Program-made: the position numbers and the translations under genes | In this document: positions 50,433 through 59,871 of the stretch, piece by piece | Layout: every line of letters starts with the position of its first letter | Position numbering within the stretch: position 1 is the first letter of the stretch | Notes under the pieces: model-generated | Seen by the model: only the letters and a program-made list of their open reading frames with translations | What the model was told of the DNA's origin: nothing | Databases searched by the model: none | Assembly: GCA_018883545.1 (NCBI GenBank) | Contig: JAHLEH010000003.1 | Span: 62,001-126,000, forward strand | Length of the DNA stretch: 64,000 nt | Reading direction: 5' to 3' | From: Marixanthotalea marina | GTDB taxonomy: Bacteria > Bacteroidota > Bacteroidia > Flavobacteriales > Flavobacteriaceae

Positions 50433-50536
50433 TGTTAAAGAATTAATTTTCAATAGATTTTAAAAATAATATTTGCCTCTATATAATAAGTGTTCTTTTT
50501 CCGTTAGATTTACATAACAAAACAGCTAATTTCAAC

Positions 50537-52234
50537 GTGTACAAAACTGGTTTTTTACTCCTTATTATATATATAGGTTTTTCATCAACCATTTCAGGAC
50601 AAAATTTAAGACTTACTATTTCAGGTAATAATGAGGCAGAAACCAAGACACTAGACTCGATTGGCTATTTAAAAACGCACAAAGATTTTTCGTCCATTTC
50701 ACTTGAAGTAGATTCTATCCAAAAGACACTTTACAAAGTAGGTTATATTGAAAACAAGCTAGAAAAGATAGACAAAACAAACGACTCTTCTTATGTTGCA
50801 AAAATCAGCTTAAAAAAAAAGTACCACACCATATATATATACTATGATAAAAATTTGGTTGAAAAACCTATTTTAAACCTGGTCTCAAAACAGGTAACCG
50901 ACACCTATTTCTCGTTGCCCATTAAAACCATGGAAAGCAAACTACAGTTTATAAATTCTGAAACCGCATCAAAAGGACTACCATTTTCGAAATTACGTTT
51001 ATCTGAAATTAAAATTGAAAACGATAGTTTAAAGGCCGTTTTAGCCGTAGAATCTGAAAACCAAAAAAGAGTTGTAAACAAAATAGAGATAAAGGGTTAT
51101 GAAAAATTTCCGCGTGCCTATTTGAAACATTATCTTAAAATTAAGCCCAATCAAATTTTCAACCTAAAAAAAATAAAAGCAAAAACAGAGCAATTAAAAG
51201 ACTTACGTTTTGCCAACCAAATTAAACCTCCTGAGGTTTTGTTCTCCAAAGACTCCACTACCTTATATATTTATGTTGAAAAAGCAAAGAGCAATACATT
51301 TGATGGCTTTTTGGGTTTTGGCACCAACGAAGAAACCAACAAATTACAATTTGACGGTTATCTGAATCTGAATTTAACCAACAATCTAAACTATGGCGAA
51401 TCTTTTAGACTTTTGTACAAAAGCGATGAAAACGACCAAAAGACATTTCAAACCCAACTGACATTACCTTATATATTCTCTTCACCTTTGGGGCTGGATT
51501 TGCAATTGTATATATTCAAAAGAGATTCATCATTTACAACCGTGGATCAAGCGGCAAAAATACATTATCAAATAAACTCAAAACACAAGGTCTTTTTTGG
51601 CGTTAACTCAACACAATCGAACAATCTTTTATCCGAAACCCAAAATACATATAACAACCTAGAAGATTACAATTCCAGCTATATAACAACCGGTTACGAA
51701 TACATAAAACCACAGGCGTACAACTTAATATTTCCTATAAATTCAAAGTTGGAAGTTGAGACAAGTTTTGGCAAAAGAAAAACCGTATCGACATCAGAAA
51801 AGCAAACCTTAATAAATCTGAACGCCTTTAAAATTTTCCAATTAAACAACAGAAACAGTTTCTTTCTGCAAACCACTTTAAAATCTTTGATCTCCCATAC
51901 GTATCTAGAAAATGAATTATTAAGATTTGGAGGCATTAACTCCATAAGAGGTTTTGAAGAAAACAGTCTGCTAGCCTCGTTTTTTAGCGTGATTAATACC
52001 GAATACCGGTTTCAATTCAGTAATTCCATGTACATTCATTCTATAATTGACTTGGCATATTTGAAAAACGAACCAACAAACGTTAAAGAAAAACTATTTG
52101 GCTATGGATTTGGGTTTGGTATTCTTACAAAATCCGGTCTGTTAAAATTAAACTATGCTGTTGGCAAAAGCGAAAACCAACAATTCAAATTTTCAAATTC
52201 AAAAATCCACCTAAGTTTAACTGCCAACTTCTAA
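50537..52234 (+). CDS. Omp85/BamA-superfamily outer membrane protein
   Basis: 565 aa with a signal peptide (1-21). The N-terminal about 250 residues are periplasmic and include at least one POTRA domain (VVNKIEIKGYEKFPRAYLKH, about 178-250). From about 255 a 16-strand-type barrel begins (FDGFLGFGTNEETNKLQFDG), with the Omp85 L6-loop motif RFGGINSIRGFEEN (about 471-484) and a C-terminal strand ending in F. It is shorter than BamA, so it may be a TamA-like or lineage-specific assembly or transport factor. The start is a GTG at 50537; no upstream ATG in frame gives a signal peptide. It is divergent from rpsL. Confidence 0.85.
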   Translation: MYKTGFLLLIIYIGFSSTISGQNLRLTISGNNEAETKTLDSIGYLKTHKDFSSISLEVDSIQKTLYKVGYIENKLEKIDKTNDSSYVAKISLKKKYHTIYIYYDKNLVEKPILNLVSKQVTDTYFSLPIKTMESKLQFINSETASKGLPFSKLRLSEIKIENDSLKAVLAVESENQKRVVNKIEIKGYEKFPRAYLKHYLKIKPNQIFNLKKIKAKTEQLKDLRFANQIKPPEVLFSKDSTTLYIYVEKAKSNTFDGFLGFGTNEETNKLQFDGYLNLNLTNNLNYGESFRLLYKSDENDQKTFQTQLTLPYIFSSPLGLDLQLYIFKRDSSFTTVDQAAKIHYQINSKHKVFFGVNSTQSNNLLSETQNTYNNLEDYNSSYITTGYEYIKPQAYNLIFPINSKLEVETSFGKRKTVSTSEKQTLINLNAFKIFQLNNRNSFFLQTTLKSLISHTYLENELLRFGGINSIRGFEENSLLASFFSVINTEYRFQFSNSMYIHSIIDLAYLKNEPTNVKEKLFGYGFGFGILTKSGLLKLNYAVGKSENQQFKFSNSKIHLSLTANF

Positions 52235-52292
52235 AAATATTATCATTTTCTCAGTGAATTTCAACAAAGGCTGAAATTTTAACCTAAAATTA

Positions 52293-52323
52293 TTGTTTTA
52301 TTAAGTTTTATTTAAGATTTTTG
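52293..52323 (+). promoter_or_regulatory. Putative promoter of the susCD-like operon
   Basis: TTG (52293-52295), a 20-nt spacer and GATTTTTG (52316-52323, one mismatch to TAnnTTTG) lie 26 nt before the susC-like ATG at 52350. A weak 7-bp hairpin (52257-52278) just upstream may end the Omp85 transcript. Confidence 0.55.
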
Positions 52324-52349
52324 ACTTGACTAATTCAAATATTTATAAA

Positions 52350-55300
52350 ATGAAAACAAAGTTTAGTGGAATTCTAACGCTATTACTAGCGTTTGTCGTG
52401 CATCTAACTTATGCACAAGAAAAGACAATTTCAGGTACGGTAATAGACGATACGGGCTTGCCTTTACCTGGAGCTACTGTCTTAGTAAAAGGTACTGCTA
52501 CTGGTACTTCTACCGATTTCGATGGCAACTATTCAATTAACGCAAGTCAGGGTGCAACCTTGACATTCAGTTTTGTTGGGTATACCACAAAAGAAGTTGT
52601 TGTAGGTGCTTCAAACACAGTCAATGTGACACTTAGTGAGGATGCTGCAGTACTTCAAGAAATTGTAGTCACAGCTGTAGGGATTAAAAGAGAAAAAGCC
52701 TCTCTTGGTTCCGCCGTTACAACCTTAGATTCAGAAAAAGTGAATGAAGGTTCCCAAGCCAATATAGCAGATGCTATTAAAGGTAAAGTCGCTGGTGTTG
52801 TAATATCAAATGCCTCTACAGATCCAGGAGCTTCATCAGGAGTCATAATTAGAGGGTTTAGTACCCTTGGGGGCAGCAATCAACCTTTATATATAGTTGA
52901 TGGCGTACCGATTAACAATGGCTCAAATTTTTCAAGCAGTTTAAATGGAGGATACGATTTCGGGCGAGGTTCAGGAGACATTAATCCTGAGAATATAGAA
53001 ACAATATCCGTTTTGAAAGGTGCTTCTAGTACCGCTTTATATGGATCCAGAGCTGCGAATGGAGTAGTAATTATTACCACAAAGAAAGGAAGCAAATCTA
53101 AATTAAACATTGATTTTTCTTCTACAGTGATGTTCTCCGACCTTCTAAGAGCCCCTAAATACCAAGAAGAATTTGGTCAAGGTTGGGATGGACAACATTA
53201 TTTAACTGAAAATGGTTCTTGGGGACCAAGGTTTGATAATAGATTAATACCTTGGGGGAATGTTGTTAACAATTCTCAAAAATTAAAGCGATATGCTTTT
53301 CAAAAAGACCAACTTAGAAATTTCTTTGATATTGGAGAGACTTTTATAACAAATGTTGGTATTTCTGGAGGCTCAGATAATACAACAGGGAGAATATCAC
53401 TTAACAATGCTACTTCGGACGGCATGTTTCCAACTAATGCGGACAGTTATGAGAGAAACACTTTAACACTCTCTTTCGAATCCAAAATGGATTTCTTAAC
53501 ATTTGGTGGTAGCCTTAATTACGTAAACACATCTGGTAGCGCTGTTGCAACAGGACAAGGATTAACAGTTTATAACAACTTAATGCAAATCCCCACAGAT
53601 ATTGATATAACTGAATTTAAAGATTATAAAAACGATCCTTTTAACAATATTGATAATTATTACACACCATACGGAGTTACCAACCCTTACTTTACCTTAA
53701 ATGAAGATGGCAGTGATTACAAAAAGGAACGTCTTTATGGAGCATTTGATGTTAATGCAGAGATTAACAGTTGGTCCAATATTGGCTACAGATTTGGTAT
53801 CGATCAATATTCAGATAATGTAAAGATATGGCAAGCTAAAGTAGACGCATCACCTGGCAGCCCAAATGATGATTCAAGCACTGAACAATCTGGATCTTAT
53901 GCTGAAGGTGTAAATACGATTAAACAATTTAACCACGATCTTTTCTACAACCTAAATCTGGATATTAAAGAAACTTTCAGAATTGAATCTACTTTTGGTT
54001 TCAATTATAACGAAAGATATTCTTCTAACTTAAGTGCTTCAGTAAGTTCTCAAGACATACCTGGTTTCTATTCGTTGGCAAACTCTGCGAGTACCCCTAT
54101 TACATCTTCCACCATTAGTAAAAGAAGATTGTATGGTGTATATAACTCAACTACTTTTTCGTTTAAAGACATGGTTTATTTAACAGGTAACGTTAGGAAT
54201 GATTGGTATTCTACACTTCCTGAAGAAAATAGATCTATTTTATATGGAGGCATTAATGGATCTTGGATTCTAACAAATACTTTCCCTTCTATAAAAAGCG
54301 TATTAAGTTATGCAAAACTTAGAGCGGGTTATGGAGAGACTGGTGTTGATACAGACCCTTACCAAATAACCCCGGTTTATGTTGCTGGTTCTATTGACAA
54401 TCAAGGATTTCGCGATCTAGCTTTTCCTGCTGGCGGATTAAATGCTTTTGAGGTAGGAAATAGAGCTGGTAACCCAGATTTAAAGCCAGAAAGAAGAAAA
54501 GAGTTTGAAGTTGGAACGGAATTGTCATTTCTTAAAAATCGAATTTCAATAGATTTCACATACTACAATGCTACGGTAGAAAACCAAATTTTAAACTTGC
54601 CATTAGCATCAACAACAGGTTTTACGAGTCAAACTGCTAACATTGGTTCTATATCCAACAAAGGGGTAGAGGCTTTAATTAATTTTAGCATTTTTAAAAA
54701 CAGTAATGGTTTTAACTGGGATACTTCAGTTAACTTTGGTCAAAACGAATCCATCTTAGAAGAATTAGACGACAGACTTGAACAAGTTGATTTGGGTGGC
54801 TTAAGTACTATTGGTTTAATAGCTAGAGAAGGGCAACCCTTATCTTTAATAGAGGGCAGTGTGCCTCTAAGAGACCCTAATGGCAATATAGTTGTTGATG
54901 CTAATGGAGTCCCAGTAGCATCTCCTGAAAAAGAAGTTTTTGGTGATACTCAATATGACTACACTTTAGGCATATCAAATAGCTTTTCTTACAAAGGATT
55001 ATCATTAGGATTTACCTTTGATATAAGACAAGGAGGTTTAATGTACTCAAGAACTGCGGACATTACTAGATTTACTGGTAACTCTATCACTACTACTATA
55101 AACGATAGACAACCTTACCTTATACCTGGTTCTGTTGTCGCTGTCGATGACGGTTCTGGAGGCACTACATATGTGCCAAACACAACTGCTATTGATACCG
55201 AACATTGGGATGATTATTATAGAGCTACAGCAAATGAAAGAGATGTCGTTATTGACAAATCATTTGTTAAATTAAGGGAAGTAACATTAAGCTATAGATT

Positions 55301-55508
55301 CCCTGAAAGTGTGATTGGAAGAACACCTTTTACAGATTTATCTTTAACTGTAATAGGAAGAAACCTTTTAATATTTACTCCAAAGTCCAATCAATATATA
55401 GATCCTGAGGTATCTACATTTGGTACTGACCTAACAAGTCAATTTGGTGAATTTAGTGCAAACCCTTCTACCAGAAGTTTAGGACTTACACTAAAAGCTC
55501 GATTTTAA
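52350..55508 (+). CDS. SusC/RagA-family TonB-dependent outer membrane transporter
   Basis: 1052 aa from the ATG at 52350; the in-frame TTG at 52326 is unlikely because the signal peptide begins MKTKFSGILTLLLAF. A carboxypeptidase-regulatory-like domain (about 25-105; GTVIDDTGLPLPGATVLVKG) precedes the plug (about 115-225; SGVIIRGFSTLGGSNQPLY, LKGASSTALYGSRAANGVV) and a 22-strand barrel ending in LKARF. It imports large nutrients together with the SusD-type lid encoded 21 nt downstream. The ligand is not evident. Confidence 0.95.
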   Translation: MKTKFSGILTLLLAFVVHLTYAQEKTISGTVIDDTGLPLPGATVLVKGTATGTSTDFDGNYSINASQGATLTFSFVGYTTKEVVVGASNTVNVTLSEDAAVLQEIVVTAVGIKREKASLGSAVTTLDSEKVNEGSQANIADAIKGKVAGVVISNASTDPGASSGVIIRGFSTLGGSNQPLYIVDGVPINNGSNFSSSLNGGYDFGRGSGDINPENIETISVLKGASSTALYGSRAANGVVIITTKKGSKSKLNIDFSSTVMFSDLLRAPKYQEEFGQGWDGQHYLTENGSWGPRFDNRLIPWGNVVNNSQKLKRYAFQKDQLRNFFDIGETFITNVGISGGSDNTTGRISLNNATSDGMFPTNADSYERNTLTLSFESKMDFLTFGGSLNYVNTSGSAVATGQGLTVYNNLMQIPTDIDITEFKDYKNDPFNNIDNYYTPYGVTNPYFTLNEDGSDYKKERLYGAFDVNAEINSWSNIGYRFGIDQYSDNVKIWQAKVDASPGSPNDDSSTEQSGSYAEGVNTIKQFNHDLFYNLNLDIKETFRIESTFGFNYNERYSSNLSASVSSQDIPGFYSLANSASTPITSSTISKRRLYGVYNSTTFSFKDMVYLTGNVRNDWYSTLPEENRSILYGGINGSWILTNTFPSIKSVLSYAKLRAGYGETGVDTDPYQITPVYVAGSIDNQGFRDLAFPAGGLNAFEVGNRAGNPDLKPERRKEFEVGTELSFLKNRISIDFTYYNATVENQILNLPLASTTGFTSQTANIGSISNKGVEALINFSIFKNSNGFNWDTSVNFGQNESILEELDDRLEQVDLGGLSTIGLIAREGQPLSLIEGSVPLRDPNGNIVVDANGVPVASPEKEVFGDTQYDYTLGISNSFSYKGLSLGFTFDIRQGGLMYSRTADITRFTGNSITTTINDRQPYLIPGSVVAVDDGSGGTTYVPNTTAIDTEHWDDYYRATANERDVVIDKSFVKLREVTLSYRFPESVIGRTPFTDLSLTVIGRNLLIFTPKSNQYIDPEVSTFGTDLTSQFGEFSANPSTRSLGLTLKARF

Positions 55509-55529
55509 TTAATTAAAAAAATTAAAGAA

Positions 55530-56996
55530 ATGAAAAATATATTAAAAATTCTTTTTCTATCCATCATGGTTGTTTCATGTGAAAAAGATTTAGACATAAA
55601 CACAAACCCTAATACGCCAATAGATGTTGACAAACGTTTCGTTTTAACAGCTGCACAGGGATCATTAGCCACGGTCTTAGGTGGTGATTTGACGAATTTA
55701 GGGGGGTTTTTAGCACAATACCATACACAAGCTCCTAGTGCTTCTCAATATTTAAATATAGACACCTACAACATGCAAACAGATTTTGCAAACAGGTCGT
55801 GGCAAGAGTTATATGCTGGATGTTTAAATGATTTGAGTTTTGTAAAACAAAGATCTGATGAAGAAGGAGATACAGGCTCTTATTTGATTGCCACTTTACT
55901 TGAATCTTACACGTTTCAAGTTTTAACTGATCTTTTTGGACCGGTTCCTTATTCACAAGCATTACTAGGTAGTGAAAATATAAATCCAGCACCAGATTCA
56001 GGTGAAGAAATTTACATGGGGCTAATAAGCAGTATTAACCAAGCTTTAAACAAGTACAATAGTAGCCCAGTCGCTTCAACTGTTGGTGCCCAAGATGCCA
56101 TATATGGTGCAGAAATGGATGATTGGATTCGTTTTGCAAATACATTAAAATTGAAAATGTACCTAAGAATGGCTTACACTAGCCAAGCTAACTCTAGTGC
56201 TGTTCTTAATTTATTGGCCGAGGATAATTTTCTTGCTTCAGATGCTGAATTCAATGTCTATTCTGCTGCTGTAGAAGAAAATAAAAACCACCCTTTTTAC
56301 GATGTCCAAATAGATCATCTTGGTGATGTTAATAATGTAGCCAGTGCATCTTTATTAGACTTTTATACAGAAAACAGCGACCCTAGAATTGCTGCTGTAT
56401 ATCGCACTAATTCATCAGGAATATTTAGATCTCTAGATCAAGGAGATAGAGGAAGTTTCGCAGCTTCACTTGCTTCTGCTTTTTCTAGACCTAACATTGT
56501 ACCTAACACCCCAGTTTATTTGATGACTGTTGCAGAAAGCAATTTTCTACAAGCCGAAGCACTTGTTAGGTATTCAAGTGGAGCTGGAGCAAAAACCAAA
56601 TATGATGAAGGAATAATCAATTCTTTTTTAACTTATGGCTTAACTGTTACTGAAGCCCAAAGTTTTATTGAAAGTGGAGGTGCATACGAATACGTTTCAA
56701 CGGGTGTTATAGAAACAGATATAAGACAAATCATGATTCAAAAATGGGCATCTCTAGCTTATATTAATAACATAGAGGCTTTCTTCGAGTTGTCACGTAC
56801 TAAATACCCAGAAATTGTACCATTTGGAGATGAAGATTACTCGATAGGAAACTTGATTGTTTCGATAAACTCTGTTTTACCTGGTGATCAAACCCCAAAG
56901 ACCATTTTTTATCCTGACAATGAAGTAGATCGCAATTCAAATTTAAATCAGAAACAATCTTTAACTGAGCCTATTTGGTGGGATCAAAAACAATAA
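55530..56996 (+). CDS. SusD/RagB-family nutrient-binding lipoprotein (SusD-like_2 type)
   Basis: 488 aa with a lipobox ending at C17 (MVVSC). An all-helical, TPR-like protein that forms the lid on its SusC partner. Features of the SusD-like_2 subgroup are visible: ELYAGCLNDLSFVKQ, YTFQVLTDLFGPVPYSQAL, WIRFANTLKLKMYLRMA, and near the end the segment IMIQKWASLAYINNIEAFFE. It is immediately after the susC-like gene in one operon. Confidence 0.93.
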   Translation: MKNILKILFLSIMVVSCEKDLDINTNPNTPIDVDKRFVLTAAQGSLATVLGGDLTNLGGFLAQYHTQAPSASQYLNIDTYNMQTDFANRSWQELYAGCLNDLSFVKQRSDEEGDTGSYLIATLLESYTFQVLTDLFGPVPYSQALLGSENINPAPDSGEEIYMGLISSINQALNKYNSSPVASTVGAQDAIYGAEMDDWIRFANTLKLKMYLRMAYTSQANSSAVLNLLAEDNFLASDAEFNVYSAAVEENKNHPFYDVQIDHLGDVNNVASASLLDFYTENSDPRIAAVYRTNSSGIFRSLDQGDRGSFAASLASAFSRPNIVPNTPVYLMTVAESNFLQAEALVRYSSGAGAKTKYDEGIINSFLTYGLTVTEAQSFIESGGAYEYVSTGVIETDIRQIMIQKWASLAYINNIEAFFELSRTKYPEIVPFGDEDYSIGNLIVSINSVLPGDQTPKTIFYPDNEVDRNSNLNQKQSLTEPIWWDQKQ

Positions 56997-57030
56997 TATG
57001 TTATTAACTAATGTTTAAAAATTTTGAATA

Positions 57031-57672
57031 ATGAAAATTATAAATAAATATATTAATTACTTCTCGCTAGCATTAGTCATGCTATTTATGGCTTCGTGTA
57101 GCGAAGAGGCGCCCATTCCTTCTCAAATTACATATTATCCTACCTTTGATATAACAGGTGGTCAGTATATTATGGTTGAAACGGGAAGTACATTCACAGA
57201 CCCAGGTGTTATTGCTAATGTTGGCGATGGCACAGTGCCTGTTGTTACATCAGGAACAGTAAACACTGATGAAGCAGGTTTATACACCTTATATTATTCT
57301 GCTACAAACGCTGATGGTTTTGAAGCCTCATCATTTAGATATGTTATTGTTGTTGATGATCCAGCTGCAATTGCTGCTAATGATTTAAGTGGAACCTATT
57401 CTGTAGGAACTAGATCCGCTACCTTAACAAAGGTTTCTGATGGTGTTTATGAAGCAGATGATATACTTCCTCCAAATAGAATTAGGGCATTAATTTTTCA
57501 AATATCAGACACTGAATTAATAGTACCTGTGCAATCAAGTCCTTTTGGACCTGTATATGCAGACCCCTCTATTGATCCAAACAGTGGAGGCGAGCTTAAT
57601 GGGTCCGACTTTACTTTAAAAACATCTGTTGGGTCATTCGGTATTTTCACACGTACATTTCTTAAAAATTAA
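57031..57672 (+). CDS. Ig-like-domain surface lipoprotein (DUF5011/BT_2262-like)
   Basis: 213 aa with a lipobox at C23 (MASC). Residues about 35-110 form an Ig-like domain (FDITGGQYIMVETGSTFTD, DEAGLYTLYYSATNADGFEA) of the DUF5011/5012 type. Residues about 118-213 (DLSGTYSVGTRSATLTKVSD) resemble the BT_2262-like domain seen in lipoproteins beside SusCD pairs. It is 34 nt after susD and probably a cell-surface binding partner. The ligand is unknown. Confidence 0.75.
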   Translation: MKIINKYINYFSLALVMLFMASCSEEAPIPSQITYYPTFDITGGQYIMVETGSTFTDPGVIANVGDGTVPVVTSGTVNTDEAGLYTLYYSATNADGFEASSFRYVIVVDDPAAIAANDLSGTYSVGTRSATLTKVSDGVYEADDILPPNRIRALIFQISDTELIVPVQSSPFGPVYADPSIDPNSGGELNGSDFTLKTSVGSFGIFTRTFLKN

Positions 57673-57684
57673 AAATTAAAGACA

Positions 57685-58203
57685 ATGAAAAAAATAATAA
57701 GATATACAACAATTCTTCTTCTTTTCGTTATTACCTCTTGTGATTCCGAAAAAGAATACGAAGATTTCCCAGTTATTAAATCAGCAGCAGTAGAAATGTC
57801 TGGTGATTGGTATGTTAAACTACTATTAGACGGTCAAGACGTCTACGGTATTGGCTATTACACCCTTAGCACATACAATACCACAGAAGATGATGGCACT
57901 AAAATATGGGTTGATGATCATGAGTTATGGCCTACAAAGGTAACTCCTAATATTGACATTAGTACCTTAACTTTTAATGGAAGTGACTTGGAAAACGAAT
58001 ACTCTTATACTACAGGTGGCACTGAAGTATTCCCTGTAGCTAATATTACTAATGGAGTAATTATTAAAAATGGAGGTAGAGGTTCTGCTACTGGTACTGT
58101 TACCGATAGTATTTCATTTAATGTAGAGTATTCAGATGATCCAGGCACTGTTTATCAAGTGGCCGGATACAAAAGAACAGGTTTTTTAGAAGATGCACAT
58201 TAA
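57685..58203 (+). CDS. Small surface lipoprotein (lipid-binding-hydrolase-like family)
   Basis: 172 aa with a lipobox at C19 (ITSC). After the anchor the protein is beta-rich: AAVEMSGDWYVKLLLDGQDV, GIGYYTLSTYNT, DDHELWPTKVTPNID. This resembles a family annotated as lipid-binding putative hydrolase in SusCD operons, recognised from general similarity only. No catalytic residues can be named. It is the last gene of the operon, 12 nt after the previous one, and is followed by a strong terminator. Confidence 0.65.
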   Translation: MKKIIRYTTILLLFVITSCDSEKEYEDFPVIKSAAVEMSGDWYVKLLLDGQDVYGIGYYTLSTYNTTEDDGTKIWVDDHELWPTKVTPNIDISTLTFNGSDLENEYSYTTGGTEVFPVANITNGVIIKNGGRGSATGTVTDSISFNVEYSDDPGTVYQVAGYKRTGFLEDAH

Positions 58204-58233
58204 TTAAATATTTTAGTTATTGTTTATAAATTT

Positions 58234-58265
58234 AACCGAAGGAGCAAAGCTTCTTCGGTTTTTTT
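58234..58265 (+). terminator. Terminator of the susCD-like operon
   Basis: A 12-bp stem (arms 58234-58245 without g41, and 58249-58260; AACCGAAG/CTTCGGTT plus inner GAGC/GCTT) with a 3-nt loop is followed by seven T. It ends 13 nt before the next gene's ATG. Confidence 0.93.
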
Positions 58266-58278
58266 ATACCTTTAACAC

Positions 58279-59013
58279 ATGCAAGATCAAACACAAATTT
58301 TTGGTATTAGGGCTGTTATAGAAGCCATAAATTCAGGTAAAACAATAGACAAGGTTTTTCTTCAAAAAGGTTTAAAAGGCGAGTTGTTTTCTGAATTAGA
58401 AACATTAACAAAACAACAAGCCTTAAACGTTTCATATGTGCCCATTGAAAAATTGAATCGGTTGACCAAAAAGAACCATCAAGGCGTGGTAGCTCAAATA
58501 TCGCCTGTTGAATTTTTTGATTTAGAAACATTGGTGTTAAATGTGATTGAATCTGGCAAAACACCATTATTCTTATTACTTGATCAGCTAAGCGACGTTC
58601 GTAATTTTGGTGCTATCATCAGAACGGCAGAATGTACCGGAGTAGATGGCATTATTATTCAGAAAAAAGGGGGTGCCCCTGTAAATGGTGATACAATAAA
58701 AACCAGTGCAGGAGCTGTGTTTAAAATTCCTATTTGCAAAGTAGATCATATTAAAGATGCTGTTTTTTATATGCAAGCTTCCGGCATTAAAGTCATTGCT
58801 GCCACCGAAAAAACAGACAATTTACTGTATGATATATCCTTTAAAGAGCCATGTGCTATCATCATGGGTTCTGAAGATAGAGGCATCAATCCTTCTATTT
58901 TAAAGGTTGTAGATGATAAAGCCAAACTACCCTTGTTAGGAAAGATTGAATCTTTAAATGTCTCCGTAGCCTGTGGTGCCTTTTTGTATGAGGCAGTGAG
59001 ACAACGTATCTAA
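58279..59013 (+). CDS. rlmB: 23S rRNA (guanosine-2'-O-)-methyltransferase, TrmH/SpoU family
   Basis: 244 aa. It has an N-terminal L30-like RNA-binding domain (QIFGIRAVIEAINSGKTIDK) and a C-terminal SPOUT knot with motif 1 LSDVRNFGAIIRTAECTG, motif 2 IIMGSEDRGI and motif 3 LPLLGKIESLNVSVACGAFL. The domain layout fits RlmB, which methylates a loop of 23S rRNA at the peptidyl-transferase centre. A tRNA-modifying TrmH is less likely with this N-terminal domain. It overlaps the convergent rhomboid gene by 4 nt. Confidence 0.93.
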   Translation: MQDQTQIFGIRAVIEAINSGKTIDKVFLQKGLKGELFSELETLTKQQALNVSYVPIEKLNRLTKKNHQGVVAQISPVEFFDLETLVLNVIESGKTPLFLLLDQLSDVRNFGAIIRTAECTGVDGIIIQKKGGAPVNGDTIKTSAGAVFKIPICKVDHIKDAVFYMQASGIKVIAATEKTDNLLYDISFKEPCAIIMGSEDRGINPSILKVVDDKAKLPLLGKIESLNVSVACGAFLYEAVRQRI

Positions 59014-59735
59014 TCTTTATTCTCTTTGTAATCGTAATTTATTTTAGGCTGTTCCTGTTCTATTTCGGGTTCTATATTTTCTATAAAATTTCCGTCTTTA
59101 TCAAAATGTTTTAAAAAGGGGTCATCGTCTTCATTATAATCGGGTGCTTCCCAAACATATTTTGGCGGTTTGGCAATACTATTTTTAAAAACAAAAGCGA
59201 AAAATAACCCTGTGAGCAATCCAGACATGTGGCCTTCCCAAGAAATGGATTCATCTATAGGCAAGGTGTACCAAACCATACTTCCATAAAGAAAAACTAC
59301 CAACAAGGATAAAGCTATAAGCCTATAGTGCTTAGCAAAAACACCTTTAAAAAAAGTAAAACTCACCAAAACATATATTAATCCGCTTGCCCCAATGTGG
59401 TATGAAGGCCTGCCGATGCACCAAGTTAAAAAACCTGAAAGTAAAATACCATAAACTATAATTTTCCAAGCTATTGGGCGGTAGAAATAAAACAAGGCCA
59501 TAGACAAGACAAATAACGGAACAGTATTATGATAAAGATGTTGGATGCTTCCATGTATAAACGGACTGAAAACAACACCTCGTAAACCTTTTAAAGTTAG
59601 CGGATAAACCCCGAAATTATTAAAATCAAAACCAAACCGCACTTCAAACCAAAACACAAACCAAATTAAAAGCACAAATGCTATTGGATAAGCTACAACT
59701 CCAGTTGAAAATATAAAATGGTCGTTCTGTTTCAT
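59010..59735 (-). CDS. Rhomboid-family intramembrane serine protease
   Basis: 241 aa, six transmembrane helices. The catalytic serine is S117 in HIGASGL and the catalytic histidine is H169 in SWEGHMSGLLTG; the HLYHNTVPLF segment corresponds to the conserved HxxxN region of helix 2. The C-terminal about 50 residues are cytosolic and acidic (YNEDDDPFLKHFDKDGNF, EPEIEQEQP), a common flavobacterial tail. Substrates are unknown. The stop overlaps the rlmB stop from the other strand. Confidence 0.93.
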   Translation of the reverse strand: MKQNDHFIFSTGVVAYPIAFVLLIWFVFWFEVRFGFDFNNFGVYPLTLKGLRGVVFSPFIHGSIQHLYHNTVPLFVLSMALFYFYRPIAWKIIVYGILLSGFLTWCIGRPSYHIGASGLIYVLVSFTFFKGVFAKHYRLIALSLLVVFLYGSMVWYTLPIDESISWEGHMSGLLTGLFFAFVFKNSIAKPPKYVWEAPDYNEDDDPFLKHFDKDGNFIENIEPEIEQEQPKINYDYKENKD

Positions 59736-59871
59736 CTCTTATAAATATATCAATTTATTGACCAAGCTATATTTTAATGCTAAATTGTCAGTTACAATTT
59801 GCAGGGAACAATGGCAAGTCTTTTACAAGAATTACTGTTTTTAAAGCTTAAAATACCTTAATTTTACCATT

